Shown: piece by piece, positions 9,898 through 22,500 of the stretch
How the letters are laid out: the number at the start of each line of letters is the position of its first letter
Position numbering within the stretch: the first letter of the stretch is position 1
From: Agriotes lineatus
Taxonomy: Eukaryota; Arthropoda; Insecta; Coleoptera; Elateridae
Assembly (NCBI GenBank): GCA_940337035.1
Contig: OW679203.1
Coordinates: 30,575,495-30,639,494 of the forward strand
Direction of reading: 5' to 3'
Length of the DNA: 64,000 bases
Made by a program: the position numbers and the translations under genes
The notes under the pieces: model-generated
The model's input: the letters and a program-made list of their open reading frames with translations, nothing else
What the model was told of the DNA's origin: nothing
Database searches by the model: none

Positions 9898-12800
9898 TCG
9901 CGACGATCTTAGGTAGTAATAATATCTCGATCAGGGATGATCTTCAGGTTCACCGTCGGTGATCTATCTGTGACATGCCTGTAATACACATCTACATTCT
10001 ACGAATACTAAGTAGACTGATGAGCTTATGTCAGTGTGAATTGCAATTGAGGTTGCCGCCCCCGCAGAAGACCACTGTTAACAATGCATATGAAGAAAAT
10101 GTACATCCCATGACTATCCAGGAGCTTTCTGGATCACTCATAATTGCTTATCAAGGCGCTGATTACTGATCATCTCACCGGATGTTCACTAACTCCAGGT
10201 AAATAGTGCACTATATGCAGTACCAATGAGGCACCAAGTCAACAAGAATAATGAGCAATGGCCCGAACAGCAAAACATTCTGCATTCAATGCATTATTCT
10301 AAACAACAAAAAATTTAAATCAATCAAATATCAGACCGCTAGGGAATGGGGGAAGAACGTTTCATGAATGTTACATACTTTCCAGCAAGTTATGTTTCCT
10401 AACTAAAATATGTTTTCTCAAGAAATAAAGGAATTGTACTAAGCTGAAACCCACATCTAGAATGTTATTCGTTTTACAATTACATATTTATCTATATTTT
10501 AAGGTAGTTTTGTTGTTGTTCGTTATACTCGTAGGATAAGTCGATATTTGAACAACAGCTCACTGCTGATATACGTAGTACTATCACTGTTCTCTGAATT
10601 TTATTCTTTTGTGTCTTTTTTGATAATCAACAATCATAAATATTTTGAAATGTTTTTATAAAAGATCGTAATCCTGTATTAGGGTCCATATTCAAATATG
10701 TTTTAATCTTCGTGAGAATTTTGATTGTGAAAATTGCGGCGCCAGCAATTTTTGCTTTGCCTCGAACAATCTATTGTCCTCTAAATTTTATTTCAACAAC
10801 ACATCTTCGATAACAATTTTTGCTGGTAGACAACTCATTTTCCCAAATTCCCCGAAGCTATATAAAAACTTGTACCCTTAAGAATAAGTTTTGATTAAGA
10901 AAGTTTCCCGCTTTACATTCTTTCGGCTGCCCCTACAATCTAAAGCGACTACCTCAACAAGTGTAAATCATAAATTACACGAAAATACAGCCGCGTGGCC
11001 ATAAAAGCCGCCTTTTAATGTAGAGTGCTGTTTTAGAATTGAAAGCCCTTTATTTATTAAAACTGAAATCCAGCCCTCTACCAGATGCGACCCTCGCCGC
11101 TTTTATTGTAAAAAATAATTGTAGCCCCTCAATTATAACTCGTGAGGTTGTGTTAACCATTACTAGACTCCACCGTCATCACCTTTCATATAATGCCATC
11201 TAATTTAAACAACCTCATTAGGTTAACGGTGCTATCCACTACCCCTTATGAATTGTGATACCTCTGAGAAACTGAGCCGGTGTAATCATAACCTAGCATT
11301 TATGCTGTTGAAGTGTGAGTAAAACCGCATCGTGTTTTAACTAAGGCCATTTTAAATACTCGAATAATGTCATTCTTGGTCATGGTCATGCCATCTTCGT
11401 TTCTTTCCAACTGTCACCTTTAAAACCGTTCCTTTTAGATTCGCGTTTTCCTTTTCCTCCATGTTTTATCCTGTGCCTTCGTAGCAACAGGTTGTAGTTT
11501 TTTGCAGTTTCTTTAGCTGATTTCATATTTCAAGCCGCCCCGCTGACCTTTGTTGCGTTACTACTTCCTTTACGTATTTACCGGCCACTTAATTTTAGCT
11601 TCTGAAATTCCTAAACTTCCTAGTTGCTCCAACCGCAAAATCTCGTACTGAGCCTTTTGAAATGTTTGCTTTGTATAAAACATCGAAGTGATTTTAAGGC
11701 TGCAAATTTACATTATGTAACAAGCAACACCTTTCTTCCGTCACACTGTTGAAGTAGTCACGCTTTTCAAGCTTGTATGAAGCTATTCAGACCTCTCTCA
11801 AGCATTCAGTGGCTTTGTGGAAGTCATTTAGGGCTGTATTTATTCCATGAAATATCAAGGAATGGGGTTCGCATGCTCTGCATTTGCGTTTAACTTCTAG
11901 TCGTTTAACAACGTTTGCTTTCTTTGGTAAAAAATAAATCGAACGGAAGTAGAGCGACTTTCTTACAAATATTTATTATGGAAATGTTATACTTTCACAG
12001 AGAAATCAAATAAAATGTCTAAAAAATTTAACAAACTATTGATATAAAATAGACACATCTTTCCTAAATCGTCCTCATCTCTGTTAATCTTTTTTAATGC
12101 GATTTAAGTACTACATACTCGAATTATTCAGAAACTGTTTACTTCAATATTTTATCCATTCTATACTTTTTAATAGATACATCTGGCACATTTTTTGGGC
12201 TACCCGTTCTAATTTTTATGTAGCCGTTGAATTTATTTATTCGTTAATATTGTAATTCGTGTTTTTTGTTTCACAACATTACCATATGCTTTTACCTTCA
12301 TAACGTTTCCACATAGCTTTTCGACTTTTACCTTGTACTGTTACGCTATATTAAGATAGGTCTTTAAATGAGAATTAAGGGTAAAATAGAATAGTATCAA
12401 TATTATCAAGCATTTTTGATGTATAAAATACAAGAAGTGTTGTTAGATATAGTATAACACATAACAAGGGGAAACTTAGAGTTAAAAAGATTGCTTATAA
12501 AAATAGGATTTGCATTTATAGTAAATCGAATCTGTAAAAATGTTTTCCTATTTTATACATCCCGCAGAATAACTTGTCATACTATACTGCAATGAACACT
12601 GTAGACTAAGTAATTTTGAGTGACTACTTGGACAATTATTTAATTTGCCTTTATGGGTAGTTCAGAGCCAAGGTTCAATTTATTCTCGAGTATGTAGATC
12701 AAGAAGAGACTAGATATAAATTATATATTGCTATGTATATTACAAGTCAAGTCATCTTACCTAAAATTACTTATATACTTAATGGATGAGCAATGTTGCA

Positions 12801-13160
12801 CAAGAAAATAAAATTCATACGTGCGTATGAAGCAAAGCTCGACCTAAAAGGGCAGAAACCCACTGTATTAGGCGCTGTTCGCTGGATTCGACAGACGTTT
12901 CTGTAATTAAACGGCTAAATATGGCTGCATGTTTGTTTATGTTTGGTGGAAACCGATGTCATTAAATTTCGGAAAATAACCCTCGCTGGGACGCTCCCCG
13001 GGTTTGAATCAGGTAAAACCTGTGCTAGATCGTCTCTGGGACCATTTTTGATGCTCCCCCCCCTGAGCGATGCTTGAAGATAAATTATTACCTAGCCTGC
13101 CGACGGGCACAAACACTTTAGCCAGCGCTCGTCTCGGACTTCAACCGGGAGCTGTAATTT
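9898..13160. other. No gene recognised
   Basis: Mostly AT-rich. The 9975-10169 frame (64 codons) shows no known motif. A GC-richer patch at 12850-13160 continues the flank of the PLE fragment below (probable PLE 3' flanking DNA read in the minus direction). Confidence 0.5.
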
Positions 13161-13455
13161 TCATCTGATGGTACTGCAGGATCCAGCTGATAGCTGGAAA
13201 AATGCGTGTAAATCGTAACCTATCACGCAGTGATCGGCGCGTTCGTCGTGGCGTTTGTGGAAGCGCATTATTGTCGTTTCTACGGTCCAATTTTGGTGCC
13301 CTGCCTCGTAGAAATGCAGAAATGGCGCCCTAGGGTTCTGGACAGCTGTTGCGGGTAGTTGCAGATTTTGGATGTAGGCAGTTTTGGCTATGTCCAGAAG
13401 GCCTAGATACTGGTCGCTCTTCACGTATCACTCGTGGGAAGTAGTGAGGTACTTC
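13161..13455 (-). pseudogene. Minus-strand PLE C-terminal tail, probable
   Basis: Read on the minus strand from 13455, the sequence begins with the same 33 bp that code for the end of the GIY-YIG module on the plus strand at 13649-13681 (peptide HYFPRVIRE), then diverges into a frame ending near 13160. It therefore looks like the 3' portion of a second PLE copy lying head-to-head with the plus-strand fragment. The later part of the frame has no domain that I recognise. Confidence 0.4.
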
Positions 13456-13681
13456 GACAAGTACAGCTGGCATATATCACATTCCTTGTTCTTGTGGCTC
13501 GAGTTACATTGGACCGACTGATCGTACCATTGATCTAAGACTTCAAAAACATGAAGACAATTTCAAACTCAAACGCATCACAAAATCAGCCATAGCTGAG
13601 CATACATTTACAAATGGGCACACCTTAGAATTTGAGCACTTGTTAAAGTACCTCACTACTTCCCACGCGTGATACGTGAAG
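13423..13681. repeat. 33-bp inverted repeat enclosing a GIY-YIG fragment
   Basis: CACGTATCACTCGTGGGAAG... at 13423-13455 is the inverted copy of ...CTTCCCACGCGTGATACGTG at 13649-13681, with about one mismatch. The roughly 193-bp loop codes for the GIY-YIG core. Confidence 0.85.
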
Positions 13682-13790
13682 CAATAGAAATAGAAATATA
13701 TCCAAATAATATAAACAGGAAAGATGGTTTTTAGCTTAGTAAAACGTGGACTGCTGTGATACGCGATCTAAGGGATTACAACCGCTGTGT
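13456..13790 (+). pseudogene. Penelope-like element endonuclease (GIY-YIG) fragment
   Basis: The plus strand reads GIYHIPCSCGSSYIGPTDRT, an excellent GIY-YIG motif with the CxC pair typical of PLEs, followed by RLQKHEDNFKL, the catalytic-Glu region SAIAEHTF-x-NGH and, after a frame change, HYFPRVIREAIEIEIYPNNI and LSKTWTAVIRDLRDYNRC. This order matches the endonuclease and tail of Penelope-type ORFs. The module nicks target DNA during retrotransposition. No reverse transcriptase precedes it, because upstream sequence switches to an inverted copy, so this is a 5'-truncated copy with frameshifts. Downstream sequence (13791-14030) with a TATAAATTG box may be PLE 3' flank. Confidence 0.85.
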
Positions 13791-14424
13791 GTCATACGGC
13801 CACGCCTCACGGATTAAGCTCTAATTGAACGACCAATCAGCGTTACGTCTCTCTGACCAGCTGGCACAGAGGACTATAAATTGCTTCACACCGGTCTTCA
13901 GTTCTTAGAGCGACTTTCACTCTAATGATGCAAGCTGCGACACGTTAGTGAATATGGTGCACAAATAGCAACAGAGCCAAATCTGCCTAAGCATCCTCGT
14001 TTTCAAGGTACTCAAACAACACGAGTCACCAAAGAGCATGGCTATCGCATGGATCCTTACTTGGGTTCACAAAGTACAAGGGACGTTAAGCCAGATAATG
14101 CTGGCTGTTTATCCACAAAGACTATGCGCTCTAAACCGAAATTTTATGCTGATAACACTAACACCGCTAACACCGCACGAAGGCTTAAATATTGTCAAAT
14201 ATAAGACTGTTGAAAGAAACCAATATCTCAATTGCCGAAGATTTAAGGAAAATAAGATATAATCTTTTCAAACTGACAAGGGAATGTTAGGAAAGCGCAA
14301 AGTATGGAGTCATAATTGTAATTTTAAACAACGCAACCAAAAACCGAATATTCGATGTAGCTATACTACAAAACAATCAAATTAAAAATTAGAGGTTCCG
14401 CCACTTTTTGTGGGGGAGCACGAA
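13791..14424. other. Probable PLE 3' flank, then unassigned
   Basis: 13791-14030 is GC-richer and contiguous with the PLE tail. The 14038-14262 frame has no recognised motif. Confidence 0.4.
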
Positions 14425-15010
14425 TGTTATAATCATATAAATTACAATAAATAAAATAAGTAATTCCACAATTACTATACAGTTCTAATCTGAATAGTTG
14501 CCTCTCTCGGGCTTAATTAAAAATTATGTTTTGTCTAATTATTTACTGTAGTTAGTGGTATGTTGCCCCCTATATTTTAATTATTGGCAATTAAATGAAA
14601 TTAATGCGTCGGCGCGTTTTTGAGAACTCCAATACCAAAGGGTTGGGTTGTAACGCTAAGCTTGTAATTTCCTTCTGGAACGCTATCTGCGACCGCCACC
14701 TGCTTCTGGACCAGGAACGAAGTCTTCCCTAGGTGCTTCCAGCCTTCTTGAATCGGACATCAAAGGTTGATCTCGGACCCGGATCACGTTTTCAAAAGAC
14801 GCCAACCTCGTACCGGGCTTCTGAAACGCCTTTAACTACTGCTGCCTTATTGTATGACACAAACAAGAGCCCCTCTATACTCTGTACTACACTGCTATCT
14901 ATTTGCGGCAGCAGCAAATTGTTATAATTCGTTGCGATAGGAATTCGAACGCTAATGGAATTGGGTTTTACATAAAAAAAACAATTAAAGTACACAACTA
15001 CAATTATGTT
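14425..15010. repeat. Dispersed repeat F1, copy 2
   Basis: Matches 2230-3190 in block order: ACAATAAATAAAATAA, GCCTCTCTC with TAATTAAAAAT, a CGGCG patch, CTTCTGGAACGCTATCTGC, CACCTGCTTCTGG and CTAGGTGCTT. It ends in an AT-rich stretch with a GTACACAACT motif. The tandem duplication of copy 1 is not obvious here. Frames 14733-14927 (plus) and 14792-14995 (minus) are antisense shadows of each other. Confidence 0.6.
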
Positions 15011-15149
15011 GATCCAGCAGTTGTGGATAAAAATTAACAGACAAAAATAAACACTTGCAATATTGATATATTATAAATTATAATCCTGCAAAACCTGTAT
15101 ACAGGGAGCTTCTGAATATTCTGGAATCAACTGTTTCAGATGTGTTAGT

Positions 15150-16480
15150 GTTATTTACTAATATGTGTGCGGAAGATTTTAATGTAGATTTGTTAGACCT
15201 GCCCGTAAAATATGTAGATACATTACTGACGTGTTTGAAGGGTCCGAATTAACTCAGATAATAAATGAACCAGCAAGAATAACACCAACCACTGCAACTT
15301 CTATCGATTCCATTTTAATCACTGCAATGATTAGTAACAACTAAGATTGTTGTCTCTGTACGAGACATTAGCGACTATGAAATGATTTTTTGTAACATAA
15401 ATTTTTCTGTTCCTTATAATAAGGAAACTTTTAAATTTACTCGCGATTTTAAACACTACTTTTGAAAGATTTAATGGCCGCTTGCAGGCAATTCCGTGAA
15501 ACTTTATATATAATTTAGTGAACGTTGAGAACAAAGTTATTTCCTTGAATGACAATATTCTATTACTGTTGTAGATATTTGCTCCTGTATCGCATTACAA
15601 AACCGTGTTACTGCTGTTATTAAGATAACTAAAGAGTGGACGTTATACTAGTATACAGCAAAACAGGTAATATGTACAAATAACAAGGAAATTATACGTT
15701 AGGGCAGCTAAAAAGAAAATAAAATTATAAAAATGTCGAAGGAGACAAAAAATTAAAATATTACGAACTGTGCACTGTCCATGTCCAGCCTATGTCTAGA
15801 CATCGTTACAATGTGGAGCTTATCACTTCGTCAGGTAAATTGTTCCAAGTTGAGAAAACTCAGTTTGATCAAAACAGAACTGTCGTGCTTTTGTTTTAAG
15901 TTTAAATCCACCCCGGCGTAAACGAGTATCGTTATTAATATCCTATATTTCAAGCAAACCCCCAAATCAAAATTTAATATTCACAAAGTTATAATGAGGT
16001 TTCCACGAATGCTCCATGGTTAACGGGTAACACTCGAAAAATGAAAGTCTAGGCCAAAAGCATTAGAAAGTTTCAAAAGATTAAAACAGACCGACATTAA
16101 CAATTTTCTAAAGAAATAGGAAACGTGGTTAGGGAGAATAAGTTTTTTACAACAAAGTAAAAAACACAATCAAAAACATTGTGATCAGAATCGAGAAAAA
16201 TAAATATCAGCCATTCCAAAGGAAAGCAATTGTTTGATCGGTTAAGCAATCCTAAACATATTAATAATTTGTTTCAGAACTCTATACCTCAACTACCAGT
16301 AAATGATAAGCTAATACATTTTTATAAATTATTTTGTTTTGCAGTCAATTGGAGCCCTTTCTAGTTTAGACCAGTAGCTGAAGGTGTAAATTTCTAACTA
16401 ATATATTCAATTAAAAGTAAGTCCGCTGGTGGTGATGGGATTGGCATAGCCACAATTCATTTATGGATACCTTACCTATC
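15150..16480 (+). pseudogene. Non-LTR retrotransposon ORF2 relic (endonuclease and RT start)
   Basis: The plus strand near 15170-15320 reads DFNVDLLDLPVKYVD, then LTQIINEPARITPTTATSID and SILI. This is the C-terminal half of an apurinic-type (exonuclease-endonuclease-phosphatase) LINE endonuclease: the DFN box, then the P-x-R-I-T and S-x-ID boxes. The linker follows in broken frames (SDYEMIFCNINF; RDFKHY; FNGRLQAIP). At 16340-16480 an RT entry region is visible: INRIK-like YSIKSKSAGGDGIGI and IHLWIPYL, equivalent to the IKS-x-A-x-GxDGI...LCLPYL block. About 600 bp between them is too decayed to follow. The pattern fits Jockey/CR1-type elements. Many stops; the catalytic RT motifs are missing because another element begins near 16485. 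Confidence 0.7.
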
Positions 16481-16859
16481 ATATAGCAGGGTGCTGCATA
16501 ACCTAAGGAGACTGAAAGGGTAGCTAGAGGGGACCAAAATAAAGCTATTTTCTTTCAAAGATTCTGATCAAAACCCAACACCAGGAAAGTTACAGCAAGT
16601 TAAAGTTGAATAAATTAAAGAGAATTATTTACAAACGGAGGTAGTCGTTTACGTTCAATCGGGCGATATTTGATTGATAACTAAACAATGAAATTAATGA
16701 AAAATAGAAAACATAAAAATTACGGCTATTTAAATTTCTCTTCTAAATGCTTAAAAATTGGTGTTCACCGATGGAGAACTAAAAAACAATAGCAATAGTA
16801 TTAGTTTATTTAAAAGTCAATATTAAAATACATGAGTTATTAGTGTTTAATTCGACTTA
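16481..16859. other. Presumed 5' flank of the following transposon
   Basis: AT-rich. It begins GGGTGCTGCATAACCTAAGG, plausibly the left end of the DNA transposon below, but no matching inverted end was found on the right. Confidence 0.35.
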
Positions 16860-17690
16860 AATAACTAACTGCAATGATGAAAAATATATAGATATGACTA
16901 TTATGGATGGAGCTGTTGAATGTATTCGGAAAGATTTCCAGAACGTCAAATGCCTTCCATAAATAATTTTCCTCGAATAGTCCAACGCGGAAGAGAGACT
17001 GGAAATTTACAACCTAAGAAAGATCACGGTGGCGGCGGACCAAATCAACATGGGGTGAATGTGGAGGAAGAACTTTTAGTGCTGATCCAATTACAAGTAC
17101 TCGCCGAATTTTTCACCAAGTTGGAATTTTTCCATCCTTTGGCGCACATTGAGCAGCAACGGTTTATACCCCTATCATTTGCAAAAGGTGCAAGGACTGA
17201 CTCCTACGGAAGATTAGATGCGGCAGCAGTTTTGAAAAAGGCTGCTAAATCGCACTAATAGGGAAGCAGAATTTCCAATGCACGTGCTGGTGACGGATAA
17301 ATTTTGTTTTACTAGGAATGGTGTTTTCAACTTCCAAAATTCTCACATATGGGCTGATCAAAATCCGCACGCGATTCGCCAGAGTAGCTTTCAGCAGCGT
17401 TTTAGTTTTAATCTGTGGGCTAGTATTTTGAACCACACCTTAATAGGGCCTTACGAATTACCAGCACGTCTTAATGGCCATTCGTATTTGCAGTTTTTAC
17501 AAGAAGTTCTCTCAGAACTCCTCGAAGATGTTCCTTTGGATGTGCGGCGTACGATGTGGTTTATGCATAACGGCTATCCTCACATTTTAGTCGTGCTGTA
17601 CGAGAGATTACCTCGATACCGTCTTTCAGCAAATATAGATCGGTCGGGGTGGATTCACTTCATGGCTGAAAATGAAAGATCTTCTATTAA
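16860..17690 (+). pseudogene. Tc/mariner-type transposase (DUF4817-associated) relic
   Basis: Two frames. 16920-17258 opens with YSERFPERQMPSINNFPRIV and RETGNLQPKK, the N-terminal HTH region (YxERFPxRxxP...F.RL...TG) of transposases annotated with DUF4817 in insects. 17278-17706 reads VLVTDKFCFTRNGVFNFQNS, HIWADQNPHAIR, RFSFNLWASI, LIGPYELPARLNGHSYLQFL, then LLEDVPLDVRRTMWFMHNG. These are the catalytic-core blocks in family order. The first catalytic Asp (LVTD) is kept. In the second block the family has Asp followed by GAPAH; here it is Asn-Gly-Tyr-Pro, so the second catalytic Asp is lost. The WPPRSPDLTP block is not recognisable. The second frame is the longest transposase frame in the window (142 codons), so decay is moderate. 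Non-functional DNA transposon copy; no TIRs identified. Confidence 0.85.
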
Positions 17691-20600
17691 CAATGAAAAG
17701 TGTTAACCCTTCAGCTTATGTCCGCACGGAAGGAATTGCGTAACTAAGTCCTCTGACTAGTCTTCTTACAAAAAATACTTTAAAGTGCAGTTAGTTTGAA
17801 TTTAACGCGACATGCTATGCTGTAGTTAATGAAGTTACGGGTAATAGTACAGTCATAATAAGTCATGTAACATGCGTAAGCGCATAAAGCAACCTGTAAG
17901 CTTCAGCAATTAAGAGTGATAGTGCTTAGAACCTGTAAAGTGGAAGATAAGTGCAAAGAAAGCTGAGAGCTGTTGTGAATCGAACAAATTTGAGGTTGGC
18001 GTGACAATATTTGACAATTCGAGAAAACAAACAATTAATTTATAAGATCTTAGTGTACTTACAAATAATAGAATGTAGTAGGTTACTTAGCATACTTGAA
18101 AATAAAAAAAGCTCGGGCAAGCGAAGCCAAGAAGATTGTTGTGCGCTGGTTTGCTAGTTATAATATTATAAATCTTTGTATAAGTGAAGTGTTTTGTTTC
18201 AAATGGTCGTATTATTGTTATCCAAGCGTAGGCTATTAGTGTATGTGTGCAGTGTTTTCGGTAAGCAGTAAAATAGTCAAGATTGGAGCAGCAAAGTCCA
18301 GACTTCGACACACAGCTGCGATTTGCAGAAGCTATTAACGTAGCTACGGTTTGGACCAACAAAGAAAGCCTGGGAGCAGGTACGAGTAATAGGAGCAACA
18401 TTGGTGGCATCAGCAAAAGCAGGAAGCAGCAAGGCAGGTCACCCAAGTATCGCAGTCGAGGAAGCTACTTGCATCTTGGACCAAAGCGATTCCAGCGAGC
18501 AGACGACGCTGCAGAGAAGAAGAAAAACGCTCATTTTGAGCAGTTTCCAGCATCTGAAGGCCCAAGCAAGTAGTTGGAGCGGTAACGTCCCCAAATCAGG
18601 GTTGGATGGAAGCGGCGACCCTAGTTACCGATATACAGGTTTTCTTAGTTACGTGAGTGCAGTTATTTCATTGTTATTTACTGTGGCGTAATTATCAATA
18701 GCTTGCTTTGATTAAAGCAAAAATTGAACGCAAACTTCTGTGTCGCTTCGTGACCATTTATTTGAGGTTAAGAGTATTAAGAAAGAGCATGCAGTTATCA
18801 TACAATTGAGTAAGTTTTCAACTGTGTAGAAACTCAACCCTGGGATGAGAGATTTTTGAACCTAACAGCTAGTCTGTGCAAGAAGTATTAATTATTAGAA
18901 TAAATAAATTATTAAAGAGCAGCGTATCTAATAATTTTTTACTTATTTTGAACGAACATTTTTATTAGTTGCCCAGATCAGGCAAGCCTCAGTTTAGTTC
19001 AGTACATACGTTAAATATAAGGTTTAAAGGAACGCTGAATCCACTTCAACGCAAGTCAGAATTTTTCAAGGGATCATTTTCTTACAGAATAACTAAATGC
19101 TGTAATTCGTTATCAAATATAGTAGAAAGCTATATAGATCTAGTACGTTAAAATAAAAAAAACTATTTTTCAATTTTTTTAGATTCAGTGAATTATTGGG
19201 ATCATAACAACACACTTGGATAAATTTCTATATCACTAAACAACGCCATAGCTGTTTTGCTGGTACGCCTGGATCCAAAGTGGTATAACAGATCGTTGTA
19301 ATTTTTAATTTGTTGCTTATTTTTACTGACTTAAATGGAAGCACAGCGGATAGATCTGTTTCTCTATCAAGTTGACGCCCAATATGATATTACGTATATT
19401 TAACATTTTTTCTGTGTAATTTTATATAATTTAATAGAGGCCCCTGTTATTATTATTATCATTTATAACATGAATATTAACGATAGTCTATTTCAAGTGA
19501 TGTGCCTTTATACTTAAGCAATTTTGACATACAAAATAACAGAGCTAGACAATAGAACATGAAGTACCCCTCGAGGACTACAACTTTCAGTTACTTTAAG
19601 TAGAACTCTATTTTGCAAGGCTACTTAAAACTGCTAATAACTATCAAAAAATCCAAGATCAAGGAATTTTTTTACTGAAAATAGCTTTTTATTTAGAACC
19701 TAAGAGTTGCAGTGAGCCTTTCTGTGTAATAGTGTTATTGATTAACTGCAGCCCTTTATAAATCCAAAATTGTGCTTATCCTGCCGGTTACATCCAAAAC
19801 TAATAATTTATCATATCTATTTAAACTTAATTTTAAGCAATCACGAATAAGGAACGAGACCTTATAAATTTGATATATTTTTAGGGGTGTTACAATTTAT
19901 GAAAATACAATAAATAATTGAGATCACGGACAATCAGTTAGTGTAAAAAGATAGCTGATTTAATAGGAACTAAGACTAACTTTTAAAGTTAAGGATTTAA
20001 ATTGTTTTAAATATATTTTTTATTAAATTTATAGACTTACCTACTATTTTAAATCAAATTTTTCCTCAATAGATCAACGTTATAATGCCTTCTGGCTATT
20101 AAATTCAGTATTGCAGTAACAGCAACTGTATATTTTACTGTTAAATTAGTTTTCCACCCTGTATTTATTACAGTTTTTGTTTCAGGTGAGTTTCAACTAA
20201 TACGACTGATGTGTACGTGCACTCCAAAAGATAAACAGACAAGGTAGGGTAAAGGTATAATTTAGAAGAAACTTAATTTTTGCATTCTTTTAAAGGTACA
20301 ATATGCATAATGACCATATGAGATTTAAAACATAAGAAGGATCCAGACGGTGAAATCTGTAGTTTTATTTTATTTGATGTGACAACAAGTGGCTGTTTAA
20401 TTTAAACTAGTTTAAATGTGCTATTAGTAAAAAATGTATTCAAGACGTAACATAGGATATGAAAACTTAAGAAATTGGTTAAAAAATTATCATTAGGAAA
20501 ACATTTTAAAAAATAAACTTATTGTCTCACGTAAGCTAAGCAGAAGTTTATTTACACAATACCTAGTATACTGGTCTAAAATCCGTATTAACTTATTGTC

Positions 20601-21924
20601 TTTCACAATTACAAGAAAGGACATATGCATGTTTAGATATCCTGAAATCTAGCACAGTTTTTTGATACTATTTTCAAATCTTCACTACGTTTTCATAACT
20701 AGTATATTTTACAAGAACTTCTTGCTACTTGTTGCGAGCCAGCTCTAATATTGTACCAAGACATTTACACAAGCATTTCTGATCTTATCTACAATTCCTA
20801 ATAAATCAATTAAGCTGACTCAACTAAAAATAACAAGGGAGCCCTAATGCACAAGAACTGGAATAGAAATTAGATTCTTCTGTGAATGAATCTACGTATC
20901 TTACTTCCACTTAAAGCTATCTTCTCGATTAATTTGTAATTCTTTTTTGCTCTGTTCAGCTTAAATTCAGCAAATTACCTTTTCAGTTAGTTGACCTTAA
21001 TGGTAGGTCAGTAAACTAAGATATTAACTTTATTTTGAGTGAAACAGGATAAGAATAGTTTCAATAACATACGTATATTGGTCTTTATAAGTACAAATCA
21101 GTACAAAATAGTAAACAGAGAGCTGCATTCGCATTTATTGAACTTTCTGTAGCTCCTGGGTAGGTCGGCAACCAACACCACGTCCACGATGAGCGCCTGT
21201 CTCTCTGACAATAAACTCCTTGTATAACGCCGCATACGTAGTAGATAACTCTGGAATAATAACTTATTAAACGCAAATTGCTCCATTTCCATACAAAATA
21301 GGGCCGGTGGGTGCCCTTTATATATAAATTTCAAAATAATTAACACCCTAGAGAAAGTTCTCTTATTGTGCGGGCCTGTGACAGTGATAAAGATCTTGAC
21401 TTACTAGTTAGTGTGGCTCGGCAGACCATACATGGGACGGAATTTTCCATAGTAGAAAACTGAGCAGTAACAAAGCGTTTTGGTGGTCTGCGTCGCAGAC
21501 CTACAGGTCGAATCTTCGGGGTATTGCAAAGTGCTACAATTTCGCTTTGCAAAAGAAAGTTTCATCACCACGTAAATAGATTACTTACTTGATTATGGCA
21601 GTTATCAAAGCCCACGGTTTTATTTTTCGTACAGCGTGGTAATACGCTATGGAACCGTTGTTCAGGTATCGGGATCAATCTGGGATGACAGGTAGAAGGG
21701 AGATAAGGTGCCTTTATTCGATTTTGGTATAACACTGTGAAAGAGCGCAGGGTGTTTATCAATCGGTTTTATAGGTCTAGTTTCGCCACCGAAGTATCGG
21801 TTTGGTTGGGACAACGGGTTCAGGAGAGTTTTCAAGGAAAGGATCTGAACGTATAACTCACAAACGGGTGGCAAACGCAAGCCTCAAAACTTAAATCCCT
21901 CTTGCAGCTTAAGCCTGGTGAAGC
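17691..21924. other. No gene recognised (4.2 kb)
   Basis: 18270-18600 is GC-richer, with overlapping antisense frames (18087-18446 minus; 18283-18573 and 18401-18691 plus). They are Ser/Gln/Arg-biased and lack known motifs, perhaps part of an unidentified repeat. 18900-21080 is very AT-rich and empty. A near-perfect palindrome GGTCTGCGTCGCAGACC lies near 21487. Confidence 0.5.
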
Positions 21925-22195
21925 TGCAGCGCTGGACTCAACTGCCTTTTACCAAGGCAAGCATCTTAACTTTATACCCTGTTGGCCGTCTATCAGTTAG
22001 GTTATATTCTTGTGTGGTTGTGGTAGAATTGTGCTAAGACAATTAACTCGAGACTTCGCGGAGATTTTTCGGCTTATCATAATTCGCGCGCAAAAGGTCG
22101 AGGGTGAAGTGTGACTCAAATTGACAGCGTATAAATTTCAACTTACTAATTATCTATAAATTCAATTTATGGAGGCGTTAAGGTCACAAATATCC
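21925..22195. repeat. Dispersed repeat F2, copy 1
   Basis: Aligns with 25628-25835: TCAACTGCCTTT-TACCA, AAGCATCTT, TATACCC, TCTATCAG-TAGGTTAT, CGCGG...TTATCATAATTC, GTGACT, AATTGAC, TACTAATT...TAGATTCAATTT-type blocks in the same order with small indels. Minus-strand peptides of the two copies also share LVK and a Leu-Lys-rich stretch, so the family may have been coding. Confidence 0.6.
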
Positions 22196-22199
22196 TAGA

Positions 22200-22500
22200 G
22201 ACCACGTCTTAGATGATCATCCGGTTTTCTTTCATCTACCCCAGTTCTATAACCTTTTCCGAAATTTCTTTTTCTACTATTCTTGTGAGATATCCATACC
22301 ATACCATTTACCATTTAATTGTTGTATTTCGATTTAGATTTCTACTGCGATTTTTTCTGGTTCTTCTCTTATACAATTATTCCTTACTCTGTTCCTTCTT
22401 GTTTTTCCTGATTTTTCATCTGTATTTCATCTTGATGACTGTTAATTTTGACTTGTGTTTGTCTAGCATAGGCCAACTCTCTGCATCATATGTGCAGGCG
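22200..22500 (-). pseudogene. RTE-like LINE, C-terminal domain relic
   Basis: The minus strand reads TYDAESWPMLDKHKSKLTVI, KMKYR-stop-KIRKNKKEQSKE, then WYGYLTRIVEKEISEKVIEL. This is the C-terminal block order of endonuclease-reverse transcriptases of RTE-like insect LINEs: YGAExWxLxKxxExKLxxxEMxxLRK, (R)DRIRNE and VxWYGHxxRM. The role of this domain is poorly known; it follows the RT and probably binds nucleic acid. The copy has several stops and is detached from any RT. The overlapping plus-strand 123-codon frame at 22213-22584, rich in Phe/Leu, is its antisense shadow. Confidence 0.7.

Noticed and set aside
12985..13025. B-box-like CCCGGGTTTGAATCAGG suggesting a tRNA gene
   Set aside because: No A box or cloverleaf at the right distance on either strand.
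18087..18446. 119-codon Leu-rich minus frame with a signal-peptide look
   Set aside because: Overlaps equally open plus frames in a compositionally biased patch; no conserved motif and no splice sites.
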